Virus record (IMG/VR): IMGVR_UViG_3300020185_002971
Coordinates: 1 to 25,781 of that record
DNA length: 25,781 nt
From: a virus
Direction: 5' to 3' (one strand)
A model generated the notes under the pieces. That model was not told where the DNA came from, did no database searches, and worked only from the letters and a program-made list of their open reading frames with translations. Shown in pieces: positions 6,902 to 14,203 of this stretch (positions are counted from its first letter, which is position 1; every line of letters begins with the position of its first letter). The translations under genes and the position numbers were made by a program.

Positions 6902-7699
6902 ATGAACAAATTTGAACAACTTATCGAATTCGTTATTAACGACGAAGAAGATAAAGCAAAAGCTCTCTTTCATGAGATCGTTGTAGAGCAATCTAAAACA
7001 ATCTATGAAGACATCATGTCTGAAGAATCAGACGCAGAAAAAGATGACCATGCTGAAAAAGCTGGTGATGAAGTTAAAAAAGACATCGAGTATGATGACA
7101 AAATGGACGAGTCCATCGAAGAGTCAGAACTTGGTGGATCACAAGTTGACGATCTTATTGACGAAATTGAAGCCGAAGAGCAAGGCGTCACTTTTGAAGA
7201 TGAAGAAGAAATCGAAATGGTTGACGTCGACGTTGAAGATGATGACGACGATGAAGAACTCGAAGATCGTGTTGTTGGTCTAGAAGACAAACTAGACGAA
7301 CTTATGTCTGAGTTTGAAGAACTCATGGGTCAAGTTGATGACAACACTGACGACATCGACGATGTTGAAGATGACCATGAAGAAATGGACATGGACGACG
7401 AAACAGTCGAAGTTGACATGGAAATAGAAGGTCTAGAAGAAAATGTTGACCTAACTGCTGCTCCTAAAGCTGTTACCACTGAACCAGCTGGTACTCAAAC
7501 GAGTAGTACTGTGGCTGCCAACAGTGGCGCAAAAGGTGCTGTAGCAAAACCAGTTGACACAGACACTGCTCCAGAAAAAGGTCGCTCTGCTCCAAAAGCA
7601 CAAGACCAAGGTAACACAACAAGACCAGACATGAAAGCTGCGCCAAAACCGCAACTAGCACAAGCGTCTGGTGTGAACACCAAAAGCGTTATTGACTAA
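6902..7699 (+). CDS. 68: Acidic prohead core protein, gp68 position
   Basis: The 265-aa protein opens MNKFEQLIEFVINDEEDKAK and continues ALFHEIVVEQSKTIYEDIM, the signature of the core protein found before gp21 in marine T4-like phages. Residues about 40-175 are extremely acidic (long Asp/Glu runs, coiled-coil-like around VGLEDKLDELMSEFEELM), and residues about 176-265 switch to an Ala/Thr/Pro/Lys-rich tail. T4 gp68 is a small core component; this one is larger. An acidic core protein fits an internal scaffold that is later cleaved and lost. The start at 6902 is set by a strong TTGGAGGA Shine-Dalgarno; the ATG at 6860 has none. It begins the run 68-21-22-23 with short gaps. Confidence 0.7.
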   Translation: MNKFEQLIEFVINDEEDKAKALFHEIVVEQSKTIYEDIMSEESDAEKDDHAEKAGDEVKKDIEYDDKMDESIEESELGGSQVDDLIDEIEAEEQGVTFEDEEEIEMVDVDVEDDDDDEELEDRVVGLEDKLDELMSEFEELMGQVDDNTDDIDDVEDDHEEMDMDDETVEVDMEIEGLEENVDLTAAPKAVTTEPAGTQTSSTVAANSGAKGAVAKPVDTDTAPEKGRSAPKAQDQGNTTRPDMKAAPKPQLAQASGVNTKSVID

Positions 7700-7713
7700 A
7701 AGGATAACCAAGT

Positions 7714-8340
7714 ATGGCTCTTTATCTTAGAGAAAACCTTACCTTCGAAACCGCACAAATTCAACTCGTTGAAGGGAAAGACGGTAAGGAACTCTTTATG
7801 GAAGGCATCTGCATACAAGGTGGTGTTAAGAACGCTAATGAGCGAATATACCCTGTGAGTGAGATTTCTAACGCAGTTAAAACTCTTAATGAACAGATCA
7901 AAGAAGGCAATAGCGTCCTTGGTGAAGTTGATCACCCGGATGACCTTAAGATTAATTTAGACCGTGTATGTCACATGATTACTAGTATGTGGATGGACGG
8001 TCCAAATGGATACGGAAAACTAAAAATACTTCCAACACCAATGGGCGAGCTAGTTAAAACTATGCTTCAGTCAGGTGTGCGATTGGGAGTATCTAGTCGT
8101 GGATCGGGTAATGTAGATCCACACAACGGACACGTCAGTGACTTTGAAATTGTTACTGTCGATGTAGTCGCACAACCCAGTGCTCCAAATGCTTACCCTA
8201 AAGCTATTTACGAAGGACTTTTGAACATGAAACATGGTCATGCAGTTCTCGAAATGGCTAGGGAGTCAGGGTCAAACGACAGAGTACAGAAGTACCTAAC
8301 AGACGAAGTATCTCGTCTGATTAGGGACCTAAAGATTTAG
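7714..8340 (+). CDS. 21: Prohead core protease gp21
   Basis: The 208-aa protein matches the T4-type prohead protease, a serine protease with the herpesvirus assemblin fold. Visible features are GVKNANERIYP (37-47), GEVDHP (70-75) with the likely catalytic His74, and RLGVSSRGSG (123-132) with the likely nucleophile Ser128, followed by the strand DFEIVTVDVV (143-152). T4 gp21 is 212 aa, so the length fits. It cleaves core and capsid proteins after Glu in motifs such as (L/I)xE, then digests itself. The start has AAAGGA at the correct distance. The gene lies 14 bp after the gp68-like gene and 9 bp before the scaffold gene. Residue assignments are by pattern. Confidence 0.93.
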   Translation: MALYLRENLTFETAQIQLVEGKDGKELFMEGICIQGGVKNANERIYPVSEISNAVKTLNEQIKEGNSVLGEVDHPDDLKINLDRVCHMITSMWMDGPNGYGKLKILPTPMGELVKTMLQSGVRLGVSSRGSGNVDPHNGHVSDFEIVTVDVVAQPSAPNAYPKAIYEGLLNMKHGHAVLEMARESGSNDRVQKYLTDEVSRLIRDLKI

Positions 8341-8349
8341 GAGAATCGC

Positions 8350-9441
8350 ATGTTAGATGCTATTAAACCACTACTAGATAGCGACCTGGTTAATGAGGAT
8401 ACTCGTAATGCTATTGCTGAACAATGGGCAGCAAAGTTGAATGAGACCAAAGAAACAGTTCGTGCAGAACTTCGCGAGGAGTTTGCACAACGCTATGATC
8501 ATGATAAAACAGTGATGGTAGAAGCCCTAGATAAAATGGTAACAGAAGGCTTGCAAGAAGAAATTGCTCAACTTAACGAAGAGAAAAAGGCACTTGCAGA
8601 GGACCGTGTAAAAGCCGCAAACGCAATGAAAGAAAATGCTAATAAATTTAATAACTTTATGGTATCAAAACTTTCAGAAGAGCTTCGCGAACTACGCACA
8701 GACCGCAAAGTACAAGCAGAAGGTTTTGGTAAGCTAGAATCATTTGTTGTAAGTGCTTTGGCCGAAGAAATCAAGGAATTCGCAGCAGACAAGAAAGACT
8801 TAGTTGAAACTAAAGTAAAGCTTGTTAGCGAAGCACGTGGACAACTTGATAGTCTAAAAAGTAAATTTGTAAAAGAATCTGCTAAAAAGATGTCAACAAC
8901 TGTTGCTACTCATCTTACGCAAGAATTAAGTCAACTTAAAGAGGATATCAAAATTGCTCGTGAGAACAATTTTGGTCGCCGTATATTTGAAGCATATGCT
9001 ACAGAGTTTGGTGCTACTCATCTCAATGAGAATGCAGAAGTACGCAAACTATTAGCTACTATTGAAGATAAAGACATTAAGTTGGCAGAAGCCGTTAACG
9101 CTCAAAAACAAGCCGCAAAGCTTGTTGAGAGTAAAAATCATGAAATTAAAATCATTCGTGAAGCTAATGAGCGGGAAGCTACATTAGACGAACTACTTTC
9201 GCCTCTTAACGATGAAAAGAGAGAAGTAATGATTAATCTTCTTGAAAACGTTCAAACATCTCGTCTAAAGAACGCATTTGAGAAGTACTTGCCAGCAGTA
9301 CTCAGTGAAGCTAAAGCAACTAAAAAAGCTGAAGCACTTGTTGAATCTACTGGTAACAAAACTGTTAAGGCCGAACAACAAAGATCCGAAACAAACAACG
9401 TTAATAACGTTATCGATCTTAAGCGCCTAGCAGGGCTTTAA
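8350..9441 (+). CDS. 22: Prohead core scaffold protein gp22
   Basis: The 363-aa protein is almost wholly alpha-helical and charged, with long heptad-like Glu/Lys/Leu runs from about residue 25 to 290. It is longer than T4 gp22 (269 aa). The C-terminal third holds the segment LLSPLNDEKREVMINLLENV followed by RLKNAFEKYLPAVL, recognisable in gp22 homologues. gp22 is the main scaffold inside the prohead and is removed by gp21. A Shine-Dalgarno AGGAGA overlaps the stop codon of the protease gene. It lies 20 bp upstream of the capsid gene. Confidence 0.9.
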   Translation: MLDAIKPLLDSDLVNEDTRNAIAEQWAAKLNETKETVRAELREEFAQRYDHDKTVMVEALDKMVTEGLQEEIAQLNEEKKALAEDRVKAANAMKENANKFNNFMVSKLSEELRELRTDRKVQAEGFGKLESFVVSALAEEIKEFAADKKDLVETKVKLVSEARGQLDSLKSKFVKESAKKMSTTVATHLTQELSQLKEDIKIARENNFGRRIFEAYATEFGATHLNENAEVRKLLATIEDKDIKLAEAVNAQKQAAKLVESKNHEIKIIREANEREATLDELLSPLNDEKREVMINLLENVQTSRLKNAFEKYLPAVLSEAKATKKAEALVESTGNKTVKAEQQRSETNNVNNVIDLKRLAGL

Positions 9442-9461
9442 AAAAGAAAAAGGAGACAGAA

Positions 9462-10673
9462 ATGTCACAAGAACTACTAGAAAACAGATGGAGTGAGACC
9501 AAGGAAGCCCTCCTAGAAGGCCTTCAAGGTTCACGCCGTTCAACAATGGGTGTTATCCTAGAAAACACTCGTAAGCACTTGGCAGAGAATGCAACAGCAG
9601 GTTCAACTTCTTCCGGTAACGTAGCAACACTTAACCGTGTTATCCTACCAGTTATCAGACGTGTTATGCCAACTGTTATTGCTAACGAACTAGTCGGCGT
9701 TCAGCCAATGACTGGCCCAGTTGGCCAAATTCACACACTACGTGTTCGTTATGCAAACGCAATGACAGACAACTCGGCAGCAGCAACAAGTACAGCCGCT
9801 GGTGACGAAGCACTAAGTCCATTCAAAATTGCACAAGCTTACTCCTCTGCGTCCACAGTGACAGCAGGCGTTGTACAAAATGCACAGAACACATACCAAG
9901 GTGCAAACACAGCAGTACTTGAAGGCTCCGGTGGTCGTCAGATTTCCGTACAAATCCTCAAGCAAGCTGTTGAAGCAAAAACACGTAAGCTACAAGCTCG
10001 CTGGACATTTGAAGCAGCACAAGACGCACAAGCCATGCACGGCATTGACGTTGAAGCTGAAATCATGGCAGCACTTGCTCAAGAAATTACTGCTGAAATC
10101 GACCAAGAGATCCTACTTTCTCTACGTTCACTAGCAGCAACTGAGTTTACATACAACCAAGCCACAGTATCAGGTACAGCAACATTTGTTGGTGACGAGC
10201 ATGCAGCTCTTGCAGTTCTAATCAACCGTACAGCTAACTTGATCGCTCAGCGTACACGCCGTGGCGCAGGCAACTATGCTGTTGTTTCCCCTGCTGCACT
10301 TACAGTGCTACAGAGTGCAACAACAAGTGCATTTGCTCGCACAACAGAAGGCACATTCGAAGCACCAACAAATACTAAATTCGTCGGTACATTGAATGGC
10401 ACAATGCGTGTATTCTGCGACTCATATGCAGGCGACACAACTCCAGTACTAGTTGGCTACAAAGGCGCAAGTGAAACAGACGCACCAGCGTTCTATTGCC
10501 CATACGTACCGCTAATGAGTTCGGGCGTTGTTCTTGATCCGTCCAGCTTTGAGCCAGTAGTGTCCTTTATGACACGTTATGGCTATATTGAGCTAACAAA
10601 CACAGCATCGTCCTTCGGCAACGCCGGTGACTATGTTGGTGAAATTGCTGTACAGAACCTTTCGTTCTCATAA
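9462..10673 (+). CDS. 23: Major capsid protein gp23
   Basis: The 403-aa protein matches T4-type capsid proteins: RVILPVIRRVMPTVIANELVG (two runs around 59-79), VQPMTGPVGQIHTLRVRYAN (80-99), then AEIDQEI and the C-terminal run CPYVPLMSSGVVLDPSSFEP with MTRYGY. T4 gp23 is 521 aa, so this is a short form. A likely gp21 cleavage point is after HLAE (residues 39-42), which would remove a 42-residue N-terminal arm; T4 gp23 is cut after residue 65. The gene has a strong AAGGAGA Shine-Dalgarno and a more G/C-rich, uniform codon choice than its neighbours, typical of very highly expressed proteins. It ends the head operon before the terminator at 10711. Confidence 0.95.
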   Translation: MSQELLENRWSETKEALLEGLQGSRRSTMGVILENTRKHLAENATAGSTSSGNVATLNRVILPVIRRVMPTVIANELVGVQPMTGPVGQIHTLRVRYANAMTDNSAAATSTAAGDEALSPFKIAQAYSSASTVTAGVVQNAQNTYQGANTAVLEGSGGRQISVQILKQAVEAKTRKLQARWTFEAAQDAQAMHGIDVEAEIMAALAQEITAEIDQEILLSLRSLAATEFTYNQATVSGTATFVGDEHAALAVLINRTANLIAQRTRRGAGNYAVVSPAALTVLQSATTSAFARTTEGTFEAPTNTKFVGTLNGTMRVFCDSYAGDTTPVLVGYKGASETDAPAFYCPYVPLMSSGVVLDPSSFEPVVSFMTRYGYIELTNTASSFGNAGDYVGEIAVQNLSFS

Positions 10674-10688
10674 GCTTTATCATTACAA

Positions 10689-10703
10689 CCTGCACTATGC
10701 AGG
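10689..10703 (+). other. Small hairpin and orphan Shine-Dalgarno after the capsid gene
   Basis: CCTGC (10689-10693) can pair with GCAGG (10699-10703) around a five-base loop. It is followed at once by GGAGGAGA (10703-10710), an excellent ribosome binding sequence with no suitable start codon before the terminator. It may protect the capsid mRNA 3' end or be the remnant of a lost gene. Confidence 0.35.
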
Positions 10704-10710
10704 GAGGAGA

Positions 10711-10738
10711 AAACAGCACCTTCGGGTGCTGTTTTTTT
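10711..10738 (+). terminator. Rho-independent terminator with UUCG loop
   Basis: AACAGCACC (10712-10720) and GGTGCTGTT (10725-10733) form a perfect stem closed by TTCG, followed by a T tract to 10738. It stands 37 bp after the capsid stop codon and would end the head-gene transcript. Confidence 0.95.
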
Positions 10739-10756
10739 ATGTTAAGTTACTTTATA

Positions 10757-10764
10757 ATTAAATA
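10757..10764 (+). promoter_or_regulatory. Late promoter-like motif ATTAAATA, possibly giving a leaderless mRNA
   Basis: The motif follows the capsid terminator and ends exactly five bases (CTACT) before the ATG at 10770, the same spacing as at 6545-6558. The T4 late geometry would place the first transcribed base on the A of the ATG. It has one change from ATAAATA. Confidence 0.5.
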
Positions 10765-10769
10765 CTACT

Positions 10770-11819
10770 ATGAATGTACACTGGCGATTTAATCACGGAT
10801 CTAACTCTTTTGATCAAGTTGACGGAAATCCAATACAATATTATCAACAATTAATGGATCAAGTAAAAACTCCTACATTGATTATTGATATTAGTTTAGT
10901 TAAATTTAGAAATCTTGAACTATACTTGAATTTTGTGTTAGATTCTGCATCCAAAGAGAATAGTTTGCCAGCTTTTAAACAATTAATATTTGATGCCACA
11001 CTTGATCCTGTTTATGACTATGATGAAAAAGTAAAAATTCTTAACAACTTTGTTAAAAACAAGGGCATTTTAGGATTTTTAAGTTTAAGCCATTTTACGT
11101 TAAATCAGCATAGTCATTTAACAGAAATAATGTATCCAAGTTGGTTTTTTATTTTTAAAAAACAAAAACTGCCAGAATTAAATTTAGATCAAAAAAAGTG
11201 GAAGTACAGTTGTCTTAATAGAAATCCGAGCTGGCACCGATTGATGCTCTATACAATGGTTAAAGAAAAAAATTTACTTGATCAGTTTGTTTATACATTC
11301 TATAATAAATGTCCTTACAATGGTACAAAAGTTGATATTGCGTTTTATCATAAGAATAAAAAGTTCTTTGGCAACTACTATACTAACTGTATGAAAAGTA
11401 TAAAAGATTTACCTTTAACTTGGCCCGGTGATGTTCAAGGAGAGAACGATCATACGCTAAATCATAGTGCATATTTACACAGTGAGTGTAATATAGTAAC
11501 TGAAACAAGTGCAACTGTGAGTTTTGTTAGTGAAAAAATTTGGAAACCTATTGCTGCTGGCCAGATATTCCATGTTGTTGGAAGTGCTTATACAAACAAA
11601 TGGTTACAAGGTTTGGGGTTCCATGTATTTGATAAAAATGGCTATGACTCGATTATTGACAATACACAACGTATTAAAAAAGTCGTTGAACTGTTAAACG
11701 TAGAAACCATGTGGAACAAAGAAAACTTGTGTAGCATTGAACATAATTATCATTTGTTTCACAGCGGAGTAGTAGAAAAAAGTATTTTAGATCCATTAGT
11801 TGCTATACTTGACCAATAA
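10770..11819 (+). CDS. Glycosyltransferase-like protein of unknown specificity
   Basis: The 349-aa protein carries two patterns seen in a widespread marine-phage family usually regarded as glycosyltransferase-like. One is CLNRNPSWHRLMLYTM (148-163), an N-R-x-x-x-x-H-R segment. The other is VSEKIWKPIAAGQIFHVVGS (253-272) followed by WLQGLGFHVFD (278-288), resembling the nucleotide-sugar end of GT10-like enzymes (S/T-E-K-x-x-x-x-x-x-x-G). There is no signal peptide or membrane segment. It lacks a Shine-Dalgarno and sits right behind a late-promoter-like motif. Its A/T-rich codon use (many TTA, AAA, ATT) differs sharply from the capsid gene before it, which fits a weakly expressed or recently acquired gene. 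The substrate is unknown; a virion or host surface glycan is a guess. Confidence 0.5.
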   Translation: MNVHWRFNHGSNSFDQVDGNPIQYYQQLMDQVKTPTLIIDISLVKFRNLELYLNFVLDSASKENSLPAFKQLIFDATLDPVYDYDEKVKILNNFVKNKGILGFLSLSHFTLNQHSHLTEIMYPSWFFIFKKQKLPELNLDQKKWKYSCLNRNPSWHRLMLYTMVKEKNLLDQFVYTFYNKCPYNGTKVDIAFYHKNKKFFGNYYTNCMKSIKDLPLTWPGDVQGENDHTLNHSAYLHSECNIVTETSATVSFVSEKIWKPIAAGQIFHVVGSAYTNKWLQGLGFHVFDKNGYDSIIDNTQRIKKVVELLNVETMWNKENLCSIEHNYHLFHSGVVEKSILDPLVAILDQ

Positions 11820-11824
11820 ATTCT

Positions 11825-11832
11825 GCTAAATA
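11825..11832 (+). promoter_or_regulatory. Late promoter-like motif GCTAAATA
   Basis: It resembles the ATAAATA motif with C for the first A. It begins 5 bp after the preceding stop codon and lies 89 bp upstream of the ATG at 11922. Expected transcription start is near 11838, giving an 84-nt leader with hairpins. Confidence 0.5.
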
Positions 11833-11847
11833 CTTTTCTAACGTAAT

Positions 11848-11894
11848 ACTACGTTTTATGCGGAACACCATCCGCGTAGTAGGCTAGAACCTAC
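11848..11894 (+). other. Structured mRNA leader with overlapping hairpins
   Basis: ACTACG (11848-11853) can pair with CGTAGT (11875-11880), with an inner CGGA/TCCG stem (11861-11864 with 11871-11874). A second hairpin, GTAGG (11879-11883) with CCTAC (11890-11894), uses two of the same bases, so the outer stem and the second hairpin partly exclude each other. The Shine-Dalgarno AAGGAG follows at 11908-11913. A regulatory or RNA-stabilising role is inferred. Confidence 0.45.
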
Positions 11895-11921
11895 ATCGGA
11901 CTTCTACAAGGAGAAAACAAC

Positions 11922-12572
11922 ATGGGACGTCCTCTCAAAATTAAAATTTCTGATACTAGAGACGCTGGCTTTAACAACCCAGACGGAAACGGTACACCAG
12001 CAGGCGAGCTATACTTTGGTCAAGTTGGCGGTAATTCAAATCTATCAAGTGGAGAGTTTCCAACAACAACATGTCGTGTTAAAATTGGCACAGTAGCAGA
12101 AGCTGAGGGTTATATTATCCGCCAAAAAGGTTCAACAAAATACCTAGTTGGCGATTCAACTGGCGTCACAGCCGGTTCGTTTATTGTTAATAACCAGTAT
12201 ATTATTACAGCACTTGGCAACACTGACTGGCAAGCAATCGGTGCAGGCAAAGATGCAGGTGTTGGTTCTACATTTACAGCAAGTGGTGTAGGTTCGGGCA
12301 CTGGTACTGCTGACACAATTGGTGTTTGTGTGCTATCTGACTTGGCTGACGCTGCACTAACTGCTGACACTATGACAGTAACTTATGCAGACGAAGGCTC
12401 GACACTAGTTCGCATCAAGCGCATGACCAACAAGTATGCAATCAACTTTGCTAACGCAAAAGTATTGGTTAACTACTTTAACGTTCTTGATGACACAATC
12501 GAAAAATCAGGCGCAGAAGGTTCAACAACAACTATTAATCTAGTACAGATTGAGAATCCAAACTACGGTTAA
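11922..12572 (+). CDS. Virion structural protein with inserted beta module
   Basis: The 216-aa protein opens MGRPLKIKISDTRDAGFNNP and contains CRVKIGTVAEAEGYIIRQKG (51-70) and then GVCVLSDLADAALTADTMTV (134-153), a pattern common in abundant virion proteins of marine T4-like phages. Between the two, residues about 84-134 hold FIVNNQYIITALGNTDWQAI and GSTFTASGVGSGTGTA, a module seen in many unrelated phage fibre proteins; it appears to interrupt the conserved fold. The strong AAGGAG Shine-Dalgarno, long structured leader and a following terminator suggest high-level expression as its own unit. Exact location in the particle is unknown. Confidence 0.7.
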   Translation: MGRPLKIKISDTRDAGFNNPDGNGTPAGELYFGQVGGNSNLSSGEFPTTTCRVKIGTVAEAEGYIIRQKGSTKYLVGDSTGVTAGSFIVNNQYIITALGNTDWQAIGAGKDAGVGSTFTASGVGSGTGTADTIGVCVLSDLADAALTADTMTVTYADEGSTLVRIKRMTNKYAINFANAKVLVNYFNVLDDTIEKSGAEGSTTTINLVQIENPNYG

Positions 12573-12592
12573 GATTAATTTTTTAACTTACT

Positions 12593-12627
12593 AACCCTCA
12601 TTGTAATAACTACAATGGGGGTTTTTT
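12593..12627 (+). terminator. Terminator hairpin abutting the next start codon
   Basis: A 13-bp stem pairs 12593-12605 with 12611-12623 (one G-T wobble at 12598/12618) around loop ATAAC, followed by T's to 12627. The next base is the A of the ATG at 12628. The 3' arm contains GGGGG (12617-12621), which is the only Shine-Dalgarno-like sequence for that gene. Confidence 0.85.
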
Positions 12628-13215
12628 ATGAGTGCAGCATTTATATTAGGAAATGGCAGAAGTAGACTAGCAGTTAATCCTAATAAATTAATGGAAATCG
12701 GTACAGTATTTGGGTGCAATCGATTGTATCAAGAGTGCACACCTCATTGCTTGGTGGCCACTGACAGGCCAATCGCCGAGGAAATACAAAATTCTGGATA
12801 TGCAAAAAAACATAGATTCCACACCCGAAAACCTATTGTGGATTTAGGAGGACAGTTTCTTGCTAAAGACTACAAAGGATTTAGCAGTGGGCCAAATGCT
12901 GCCAGTTTGGCGTTAATTGATGGACATAGTGACATATACTTGATTGGTATGGATTTTGGAACTACCAATGGTATGGTTAACAATATCTATGTTGATACAA
13001 AATTTTACAAAAAAGAGCTCGACCCACCAACATACCCGGGTAATTGGATTAATCAAATCATCAAGCTCACTGAAGACTTTAGCACCAGACAATTTTGGAG
13101 AATAGAAGGCCCAGAATCAGCATTTGTGCCTAGGTTTAATAAAATACAAAATATGAGGATAATGTCTATGGACAAGTTTCTAGAGAAGGTAAATACTGCT
13201 AGAGGTCCACTATGA
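12628..13215 (+). CDS. MptE/DUF115-like Rossmann protein
   Basis: The 195-aa protein has the layout of the MptE-like/DUF115 group: AFILGNGRSRLAV (4-16), a short strand then FGCNRLYQECTPHCLVATDR (28-47), SSGPNAASLALIDGHSDIYL (86-105) and IGMDFG (106-111) followed by NNIYVDT. Related folds include 6-hydroxymethylpterin pyrophosphokinase and the Maf-type flagellin sugar-transfer factors; small phage members have no proven function. The gene begins immediately after a terminator T tract and has no promoter motif of its own, so expression probably depends on read-through. It overlaps the next gene by the four bases ATGA. Confidence 0.6.
   Translation: MSAAFILGNGRSRLAVNPNKLMEIGTVFGCNRLYQECTPHCLVATDRPIAEEIQNSGYAKKHRFHTRKPIVDLGGQFLAKDYKGFSSGPNAASLALIDGHSDIYLIGMDFGTTNGMVNNIYVDTKFYKKELDPPTYPGNWINQIIKLTEDFSTRQFWRIEGPESAFVPRFNKIQNMRIMSMDKFLEKVNTARGPL
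13188..13195 (+). promoter_or_regulatory. Possible late promoter-like motif GGTAAATA inside a gene end
   Basis: TAAATAC occurs in the last codons of the MptE-like gene, 16 bp before the 221-aa fibre gene start at 13212. It shares TAAATAC with motifs at 4785, 10757, 11825 and 14650, but lies in coding sequence and has only a partial match, so chance is likely enough. Confidence 0.3.
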
Positions 13216-13877
13216 ACACAAAAAAAAGAATTGACGGCGATTACTATATTGAAACAATAAATGCCGATGACAGAGTATACATTGATACAGATACTCTTGA
13301 AGTTGACGGTAACTTGGTGGTTAGCGGCAACTTAACGTATATTAATACTGAAGAACTTAATGTATCAGATCCGTTTATTGTTTTAAACAGTAGTAACACA
13401 GCAACTTATGCTGCCAATGCAGGTGTATTGACTCACAAAACTGCAAGCGACTATGCTGGTATTAGATACAGTGTTGATAACGGTCGTTGGGAATTGAGCA
13501 CTGCTACTAGTGCAAGTGGAGAAACTGGCACTTGGGATGCAATCGGGACAGCATCGGCTGGTTCACCAGGTGGTCCTAACACAGCTATCCAGTTTAATAA
13601 TGCAGGTACGTTCGGCGGCGAAGCAGAACTTACTTGGGACCAAGGCACCGACACACTTTCAATTACAGGAATTGTTAGCGCCACTGGCAATGTTGCTGTT
13701 GACGGCGCAATTCAACTTGCTGATCAGAGTAGTGCCCCTGCCTCAGTAGCAAACACCACAGTTTTGTATGCAAACACAGTAGGTAGTGGCGGAACTGGTG
13801 TTTATTTTGTTGATGGCTCTACATCCGACGAACTAGTAAGCAAAAGCAAGGCCATCGTTTATGGCATTATATTTTAA
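13212..13877 (+). CDS. Fibre/structural protein with DPxIxLN cassette
   Basis: The 221-aa protein is built of fibre modules. LEVDGNLVVSGNLTYINTEE (29-48) plus DPFIVLNSS (53-61) parallel the N-terminal part of the 1811-aa protein (LTVTGNLTVQGTSTTLDT, DPILLLAKD). GPNTAIQFNNAGTFGGEAEL (121-140) and WDQGTDTLSITGIVSATGNV (142-161) are another cassette often met in marine-phage fibres. The C-terminal part (VYFVDGSTSDELVSKSKAIV) appears to be a small capping domain. The start overlaps the upstream stop (ATGA) with AGAGG a few bases before. It is followed after 10 bp by the 104-aa gene. Confidence 0.65.
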   Translation: MNTKKRIDGDYYIETINADDRVYIDTDTLEVDGNLVVSGNLTYINTEELNVSDPFIVLNSSNTATYAANAGVLTHKTASDYAGIRYSVDNGRWELSTATSASGETGTWDAIGTASAGSPGGPNTAIQFNNAGTFGGEAELTWDQGTDTLSITGIVSATGNVAVDGAIQLADQSSAPASVANTTVLYANTVGSGGTGVYFVDGSTSDELVSKSKAIVYGIIF

Positions 13878-13887
13878 GGATTAAAAA

Positions 13888-14202
13888 ATGGCAATTCAAA
13901 CAACCGAAGTTGTAAACTCAGATACCACAGTGTACACAAGCTCGGACAACAGTGCAATTACATATGCAGCGTTTACAAATTATACCGGTGCTACTATTAG
14001 TATAGATATACATATTGTTCCAAGTGGAGACAGTGTAGGAAATGTTAATTGTGTTGCAAAATCATTAGAAATCACATCAACTGACACATATCAACTATAT
14101 GCAGGCGGCGAAAAACTATTGCTTAGTAACAATGATTTTATTAGTGCTGTTGCAAATGTCGCAACAGGTGTAAATTCAGTAATTTCGTATACTGGTATCT
14201 AA
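13888..14202 (+). CDS. Small structural protein, unknown role (104 aa)
   Basis: The protein reads as one beta-sandwich of alternating strands (VYTSSDNSAITYAAFTNYTG, then SIDIHIVPSGDSVGNVNCVA) with GGEKLLLSNNDFISAVAN near the C-terminus. This pattern resembles small fibre-associated or decoration proteins in marine phages. The Shine-Dalgarno TAAGGA overlaps the stop of the previous gene. It is followed after one base by the 144-aa gene, so these short genes form one operon with the 221-aa gene. No specific function is recognised. Confidence 0.6.
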   Translation: MAIQTTEVVNSDTTVYTSSDNSAITYAAFTNYTGATISIDIHIVPSGDSVGNVNCVAKSLEITSTDTYQLYAGGEKLLLSNNDFISAVANVATGVNSVISYTGI

Positions 14203-14203
14203 T

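Noticed and set aside
7003-7326. Antisense Ser-rich frame opposite the gp68-like gene
   Set aside because: It is the complement of GAA/GAT/GAC runs encoding Glu and Asp, which read as Ser codons on the other strand.
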